Shown here one piece after another: positions 60,156 to 64,000 of a DNA stretch of 64,000 bases. Numbering within the stretch: position 1 is the stretch's first letter; every line of letters begins with the position of its first letter. Made by a program: the position numbers and the translations under genes. The stretch is from the NCBI RefSeq assembly GCF_050122995.1, contig NZ_JBNLIA010000012.1:1-64000 (forward strand). The letters run 5' to 3'. The stretch is from Haloparvum alkalitolerans. Its GTDB lineage: Archaea; Halobacteriota; Halobacteria; Halobacteriales; Haloferacaceae. Below the pieces are notes generated by a model. It was given only the letters and a program-made list of their open reading frames with translations. It was not told where the DNA came from and ran no database searches.

Positions 60156-60303
60156 CGCGGATCACGACTCCGTGGGCTGCCGCGCCGGCGCCGCCGCGGG
60201 ACCGGCCGTCGGCGTGCGACGCGACGCATCGCGTCACCTTCTGTCGGCGGCACGCGCCGCCTTTTCGACCGTCGTAGCGGCGTAACCGCCTTTTTCGGGC
60301 CGA

Positions 60304-61350
60304 TCAGACCCACTCGACCGCGTCGTCCAGATCGACCGGCACCGAGCCCTTGCTGTACGCCTCGACCCGGCCGCTCGGGCGGGCGCGGAAGACGACCGCG
60401 GGCCGGTGGCGCACGTCCGGCCGTTCGCCCCGCACGGCGTTCCAGTCGGCGTCGGGGAACGACGAGCAGTCGACGAACAGCGTGACGCCGCCGCCGTGGG
60501 CCTCCAGTTGGCCGTCCGTCTTCGTCTTGGCCGTGTCGCGGACGGCCGCGACCGGGCTGCCGGCCGCGCGCCCGGAGACGGGCTGCGGTCGGGTCACCTC
60601 GACGAGGTGCGCCTCGTCGTCCCTCTCGCGCTCCGCGCGGTAGTCGAGCGAGTGGCCGGTCGTCACCTCGATCTCCGGCGTGACCTCGTAGCCGGCGTCC
60701 GTGAGGAGCTTCGCCGCGATGAACTCGCCCATCGTGGCGCTCATCCGGACGAGGTCCATCCCGGCGGAGGTGCCGAGCTTGCCGGCCATCGTCTCGCGGT
60801 AGGGGTCCAGCGTGCCGGGCCGGAGGATCTCCTCGACGAACGCGGTCGCGGACTCGCGGTCGGCGTCCGGGAAGCCGGCGGCGTGGTCGCGGAAGAACGC
60901 CCGCGTCGTCTCCGCGCCGTCCTTCGAGCAGAACACCGGGAGGAAGAACCACGAGACGTGCGGGAACTCCCGCAGCCACGGCTCGTCCTCGTGGAGGCCC
61001 GCCAGCAGTTCGCGCTCGGCCCACCGTCGGACGCCGTAGGGCACCTCGTCGAAGCCGTACTTGTCCGTCTTCCAGAGCCGCCGCGGCGTCTCGGTGTTGC
61101 CGATCCAGTAACCGACCGGACCCGCGGACGCCCCCGGCGGCGGGTCGTCGTCGTGGTCGGTCCAGCAGAACAGCGCCAGCGATCCGTCGTCCATCTCGAA
61201 CCGCCGCCCCTCGTAGCTCGGCGGCGGGCTGAACCACGGAGCCGACCCCGCCGCGCCGAGGTTCTCGTCGAGGGGGCGCTCGAGCTGGCTGCGGACTCGA
61301 CCCGGGTCCCACTCCCCGGGCGCGCGCCGGAATCGAAGCGGTCGTGCCAC
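60304..61350 (-). CDS. DUF5784-like haloarchaeal protein
   Basis: 348 aa from a GTG at 61350 (VARPLRFRRAPGEWDPGRV). PWFSPPPSYEGRRFEMDDGSLALFCWTD, YWIGNTETPRRLWKTDKYGF and FFLPVFCSKDGAETTRAFFRDH make up the conserved front part. The last 130 residues contain ATMGEFIAAKLLTDAGYEVTPEIEVTTGHSLDYRAE and HLVEVTRPQPVSG, an arrangement reminiscent of a restriction-endonuclease-like fold (E...D...E-V). That is inference. Function unknown. Confidence 0.78.
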   Translation of the reverse strand: MARPLRFRRAPGEWDPGRVRSQLERPLDENLGAAGSAPWFSPPPSYEGRRFEMDDGSLALFCWTDHDDDPPPGASAGPVGYWIGNTETPRRLWKTDKYGFDEVPYGVRRWAERELLAGLHEDEPWLREFPHVSWFFLPVFCSKDGAETTRAFFRDHAAGFPDADRESATAFVEEILRPGTLDPYRETMAGKLGTSAGMDLVRMSATMGEFIAAKLLTDAGYEVTPEIEVTTGHSLDYRAERERDDEAHLVEVTRPQPVSGRAAGSPVAAVRDTAKTKTDGQLEAHGGGVTLFVDCSSFPDADWNAVRGERPDVRHRPAVVFRARPSGRVEAYSKGSVPVDLDDAVEWV

Positions 61351-61467
61351 GGCCGGTCTACCGCCCGCGTCCGCTAAGGGTTTCCGATGCGCCACAGTCC
61401 GAGGCGTCACAGCCCCGTCTCCGACCGCGACCGTCCATCCTGATCGATCATCGTGTTTCTCCGTTAT

Positions 61468-61476
61468 CCTTATAAC
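61468..61476 (+). promoter_or_regulatory. TATA box of the 61503 gene
   Basis: CCTTATAAC lies about 27-35 nt before the ATG at 61503. Confidence 0.6.
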
Positions 61477-61502
61477 AGACTGATTCCAAGTGCAGGTGTA
61501 CC

Positions 61503-61673
61503 ATGTCAATGGGTGCCTATGACGAGGACGAGCACGAGCGTCGTGAGCAGAAGACGGGCGTCGTCGACGCCGCGTTCGACGACGAGCGGACGAACTACGA
61601 GGGTTCGTTCACGTACGACTCCGGCGACTCGGCCGAGCAGCTCCTCGACAAGTTCCGAGAGCTGAACGAGTAG
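61503..61673 (+). CDS. DUF5786-like small protein
   Basis: 56 aa. MSMGAYDEDEHERREQK is followed by VDAAFDDERTNYEGSFTYDSGDSAEQLLDKFRELNE. This very acidic sequence is conserved in haloarchaea (DUF5786, from memory). No cysteine or membrane segment. The promoter is a clear TATA box followed by a short leader. Function unknown. Confidence 0.85.
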   Translation: MSMGAYDEDEHERREQKTGVVDAAFDDERTNYEGSFTYDSGDSAEQLLDKFRELNE

Positions 61674-61725
61674 GCACACGGCCCCACCCGAGGCGCGACC
61701 CGGTCGGTCCGCGTTTTTCCACCAG

Positions 61726-62412
61726 TCAGCGCCCGGTCAGCGCCGCGGCCGTGGCCGAGAGCGCGACGACGCCGACGACGTGGACGGCGAGCGCCGCCGA
61801 CAGGACCGGCGCCCCGAGCAGGAACGGCGCGAGCGTCAGGTGGGCCAGCGCGAACCCGGCGTTCGTCGCGTCGAGCCGCAGCGCGAGCGCCCGGTTCTCC
61901 GGATCGGCCGTGGTCCGACCCGCACGCCGCAGGCTCACGAGCGCGACCCACCACGAGGTGGCCGCGCGGTAACAGAGGTCCCACAGCACCAGCAGCGCGA
62001 GAAACACCGCGGGCGCCGGCGGCGCCGGGCCGAACAGCCGGCTCATGAGCGACGCGCCGTCGGCGGGGTCGACGACGAACAGGTGGACGACGAGCGCGAC
62101 GAAGCCGACCACCGCCAGCACGACCTCGGCGCTCGACGCGAACAGCAGGGTCGTGTGGTGCGGGGGCGCGTCGATCCGGCGGTTCCCCGCCCCGAGACGG
62201 AGCAGGACGAGGCTCCCCAGCCCTGCGAGGAGGACGGCGACGGTCCCCGCGATCACCGCCTCGGGGAGGCCGTACCGCCAGCCGAGAGCGAGCACCGCCG
62301 CCTCGAACAGCCCGATCTGGAGCGCCACGGCTCCGCGTGAGCGCGGCCCGAACCCGGGAAGCGCGCCGATCAACTGCTCGAAGACCCAGCGCTCACCGCT
62401 GCGTCCACTCAC
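61726..62412 (-). CDS. Multi-pass membrane protein, unknown
   Basis: 228 aa from a GTG at 62412 that overlaps the upstream stop by 4 nt (GTGA). About six hydrophobic segments: LQIGLFEAAVLALGWRYGL, VIAGTVAVLLAGLGSLVLL, SSAEVVLAVVGFVALVVHLFVV, APAVFLALLVLWDLCYR, GFALAHLTLAPFLLG and LAVHVVGVVALSATAAAL. No domain is recognised. It is co-transcribed with the NmrA-like SDR gene and may be a haloarchaeal hypothetical. Confidence 0.72.
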   Translation of the reverse strand: MSGRSGERWVFEQLIGALPGFGPRSRGAVALQIGLFEAAVLALGWRYGLPEAVIAGTVAVLLAGLGSLVLLRLGAGNRRIDAPPHHTTLLFASSAEVVLAVVGFVALVVHLFVVDPADGASLMSRLFGPAPPAPAVFLALLVLWDLCYRAATSWWVALVSLRRAGRTTADPENRALALRLDATNAGFALAHLTLAPFLLGAPVLSAALAVHVVGVVALSATAAALTGR

Positions 62413-63350
62413 TGGGGTCCCTCCGAACCCTCGGGCGCTGCACCGTCGGTCTCGGCTCCCTCGCCGAGCGCGCGGGCCACGGCGACGTCGAACGGGGTCG
62501 GATCGACGCCGAGCAGGTCCCGGAGCCGGTCGTCCTCCGCGACGACCGGATTGCCCATCCCCTCGACGAGCGGACGGGCGACTGCCGGCGACACGTCGGT
62601 GACGAGCGCCAGCCAGCGGGCCGAGAGCCGGGGGGTCAACACTGGAACGGGAACGACGAACAGGCGGCCGCCGAGGTGCGCGCGCGTGCGCCGCAGGATC
62701 TCCGCGTAGGTCAGCACCTCCGGTCCGCCGACCTCGTAGGTCTCGCCCGCGGTTTCGGGGTGGTCCAGTACGCCAGCCAGATACGCGATCACGTCGTCGA
62801 CGGCGACCGGCTGACACGGCGTGTTCACCCACTTCGGCGTGACCATCACCGGGAGCCGGTCGGCGAGCTGCCGGATCAGCTCGAAGCTCGCGGAGCCGCG
62901 CCCCACGATGATCGCCGCGCGCAGGACCGTGAGCGCGTACGCGCCCGCCGCCAGCACGCGCTCGACCTCGCGACGCGAACGGAGGTGCGGCGAGAGCGCG
63001 TCGCCGTCCTCCCCCAGTCCGCCGAGATAGACGACGCGTTCGACGCCCGCCGCCTCCGCGGCGTCCCGGAAGTTCTCGGCCGCTCGACGGTCGCGCCCCT
63101 CGAAGCCCGGCCCCGACCCCATCGAGTGGACGAGGTAGTAGGCTGCCTCCACCGGCTCGCCGGCGACCCGAAACGCGGCGGGCAGGCTCCCGGGGTTCAG
63201 GAGGTCGCCCTCGACGACGCGGACGCCAGCGGGGGCGTCGTACCGCGCGGCGTCCCGAACGAGCGCGACGACATCGTGGCCGCGGTCCGACAGCGCCGCG
63301 ACCAGCCGACTACCCACGAATCCGGTCGCGCCGGTGACGAGCACGCGCAT
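62409..63350 (-). CDS. NAD(P)H-binding SDR (NmrA-like)
   Basis: 313 aa. The N-terminal MRVLVTGATGFVGSRLVAALSDRGHDV Rossmann motif is followed by VVEGDLLNPGSLPAAF, YYLVHSMGSG, YLGGLGEDGD and LRSRREVERVLAAG (the position of the catalytic Lys in classical SDRs has Arg-rich sequence). TYEVGGPEVLTYAEILRR is the extended NAD-binding family motif. It resembles NADH-ubiquinone oxidoreductase-associated or NmrA regulators. The substrate is unknown. Confidence 0.86.
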   Translation of the reverse strand: MRVLVTGATGFVGSRLVAALSDRGHDVVALVRDAARYDAPAGVRVVEGDLLNPGSLPAAFRVAGEPVEAAYYLVHSMGSGPGFEGRDRRAAENFRDAAEAAGVERVVYLGGLGEDGDALSPHLRSRREVERVLAAGAYALTVLRAAIIVGRGSASFELIRQLADRLPVMVTPKWVNTPCQPVAVDDVIAYLAGVLDHPETAGETYEVGGPEVLTYAEILRRTRAHLGGRLFVVPVPVLTPRLSARWLALVTDVSPAVARPLVEGMGNPVVAEDDRLRDLLGVDPTPFDVAVARALGEGAETDGAAPEGSEGPQ

Positions 63351-63422
63351 GGGGGAGATGGGTGCGCTTGCGCCTTAACCGGCGCGCCCGTGTTCGCGCG
63401 CCGCGCGGTCACCGCTCGGGCC

Positions 63423-64000
63423 TCACCAGCCGGGCGTCCCGGGCGCGCCGCGTCGGTCCTCCACCTCGCGCGCGAGCGTCCCGGGGTCGTCGGCCGGCAC
63501 CCCGACGCCGCCGGCGGCCGCGGCGCGTTCGGTCCACTCGTCCAGCGCGCGCCCGACCCACGAGTCGGCGCTCTCGACCGCCGCGCGCGCCTCGGCCATC
63601 CGGTCGCGGTTCACCGACAGCGACATCGGGCGCGAGCCGACCGCGGCGCCGACGAACGTGCCCCGGTCGGCCGCCGTCGCCGGGGGCGTCTCCGGGTCGC
63701 CGCCGGGCACGGAGCCGACTCCCGCGCGCCGTCCCGCGGCCGCGAGACGCGCGACGGTGCCCTCCAGCGCGTCCGGGTCCGGATGGGCAAACACCGTCGA
63801 GCCGAGCGCGGTGGGACCGAACTGCGGCGGCGGGAGGTCCTCGGGGACCGCCCCGTCGGTCAGTCGGTCGCCGCCGAACGCGTCCTCGACGCGCTCGCAC
63901 TCCGTCTCGCGCTCCAACCGCAGGTTGTGTCCGGGATAGGTGGCGCAGGTCTGCGGGTAACGCTCCGACCCGTGGATCCGACACTGGAGCGTGTCGGGGT
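63423..64000 (-). CDS. YkgJ-type cysteine-cluster protein (partial)
   Basis: Partial gene: the frame is open to the window edge and the start lies beyond it. The visible 191 residues begin PDTLQCRIHGSERYPQTCATYPGHNLRLERETECER, in which Cys residues spaced C-x11-C match the C-terminal Cys pair of the YkgJ zinc/iron-chelating family, with a further Cys after the ERET motif. The remainder (FAHPDPDALEGTVARLAAAGRRAGVG, VGSRPMSLSVNRDRMAEARAAVESADSWV) is not recognised. Likely metal-binding. Confidence 0.7.
   Translation of the reverse strand, partial: PDTLQCRIHGSERYPQTCATYPGHNLRLERETECERVEDAFGGDRLTDGAVPEDLPPPQFGPTALGSTVFAHPDPDALEGTVARLAAAGRRAGVGSVPGGDPETPPATAADRGTFVGAAVGSRPMSLSVNRDRMAEARAAVESADSWVGRALDEWTERAAAAGGVGVPADDPGTLAREVEDRRGAPGTPGW

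Noticed and set aside
1..64000. CRISPR array, prophage or autonomous transposon
   Set aside because: No evenly spaced direct repeats, no cas, integrase, structural phage or transposase genes were seen. The TGAAAGGGGCAG block in the repeat element only superficially resembles CRISPR repeat ends.

Overview
The window is high-GC, gene-dense DNA from an extremely halophilic archaeon (class Halobacteria). The proteins are very acidic, substrate-binding proteins carry Tat lipoprotein signals, HTH_10 (Bat-type) regulators and several haloarchaea-only small families are present, and many start codons lie about 27 nt downstream of a TATA-like box, as expected for leaderless transcripts. The repeat family described below makes me think of Halorubrum or a relative, but that is an impression from memory. 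I see no rRNA, tRNA, CRISPR array, transposase or cdc6/orc gene.

Layout. 1-513: first copy of a GC-rich repeat element. 0.6-6.1 kb: sugar isomerase-like protein, NAD-dependent epimerase, an 818-nt AT-rich divergent intergenic region, a GlmU-like nucleotidyltransferase, an MFS transporter and a 65-aa membrane protein. 6.1-22.2 kb: a large catabolic region with RidA, a TAXI-type TRAP transporter (fused permease plus binding protein), HpcH/HpaI aldolase, carboxymuconolactone decarboxylase-like protein, cupin, a two-subunit TPP decarboxylase resembling sulfopyruvate decarboxylase, Ldh-family dehydrogenase, iron-containing alcohol dehydrogenase, D-2-hydroxyacid dehydrogenase, UspA, FAH-family hydrolase, then an overlapping acyl-CoA dehydrogenase/MaoC/CoA-transferase operon divergent from an IclR regulator. 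Together these look like uptake of an organic acid, its oxidation and decarboxylation, C-C cleavage and CoA-linked processing. The substrate cannot be read from sequence.

22.6-32.8 kb: an iron-responsive region interrupted by housekeeping genes. Five palindromes TTAGGC-N3-CCTAA, typical of DtxR/Idr-type sites, lie in front of an uncharacterised haloarchaeal gene and two paralogous siderophore-type binding proteins that flank a HEAT-repeat/zinc-ribbon gene. Also here are a TRAM protein, a cysteine-rich Bat-type regulator, a tiny membrane protein, the second repeat copy (25203-25848, with inverted terminal repeats) and GlmM.

33-44 kb: aldo/keto reductase, the phenylacetyl-CoA epoxygenase operon paaABCD with its zinc ribbon as a separate gene and a divergent Bat-type regulator, a VapBC-like pair, VOC dioxygenase, HTTM membrane protein, cytidylate kinase, a tubulin/FtsZ-like protein and a HAD phosphatase. 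44.5-50.4 kb: a three-gene helicase-nuclease operon resembling AddAB with AddB split in two. 50.5-64 kb: CNNM/CBS protein, a multi-pass membrane protein, VOC protein, a duplicated-domain unknown, the third repeat copy (truncated), a degenerate RecA/KaiC-like protein, a two-gene SLC41/MgtE-type transporter, 3Fe-4S ferredoxin, HemB, PHP phosphoesterase, DUF5789/DUF5784/DUF5786-type small proteins, an NmrA-like SDR and a partial YkgJ-type cysteine-cluster protein.

Most interesting: the three-copy, ITR-bounded, hairpin-rich non-coding element; the TTAGGC-N3-CCTAA regulon including uncharacterised genes; and the unassigned catabolic cluster.
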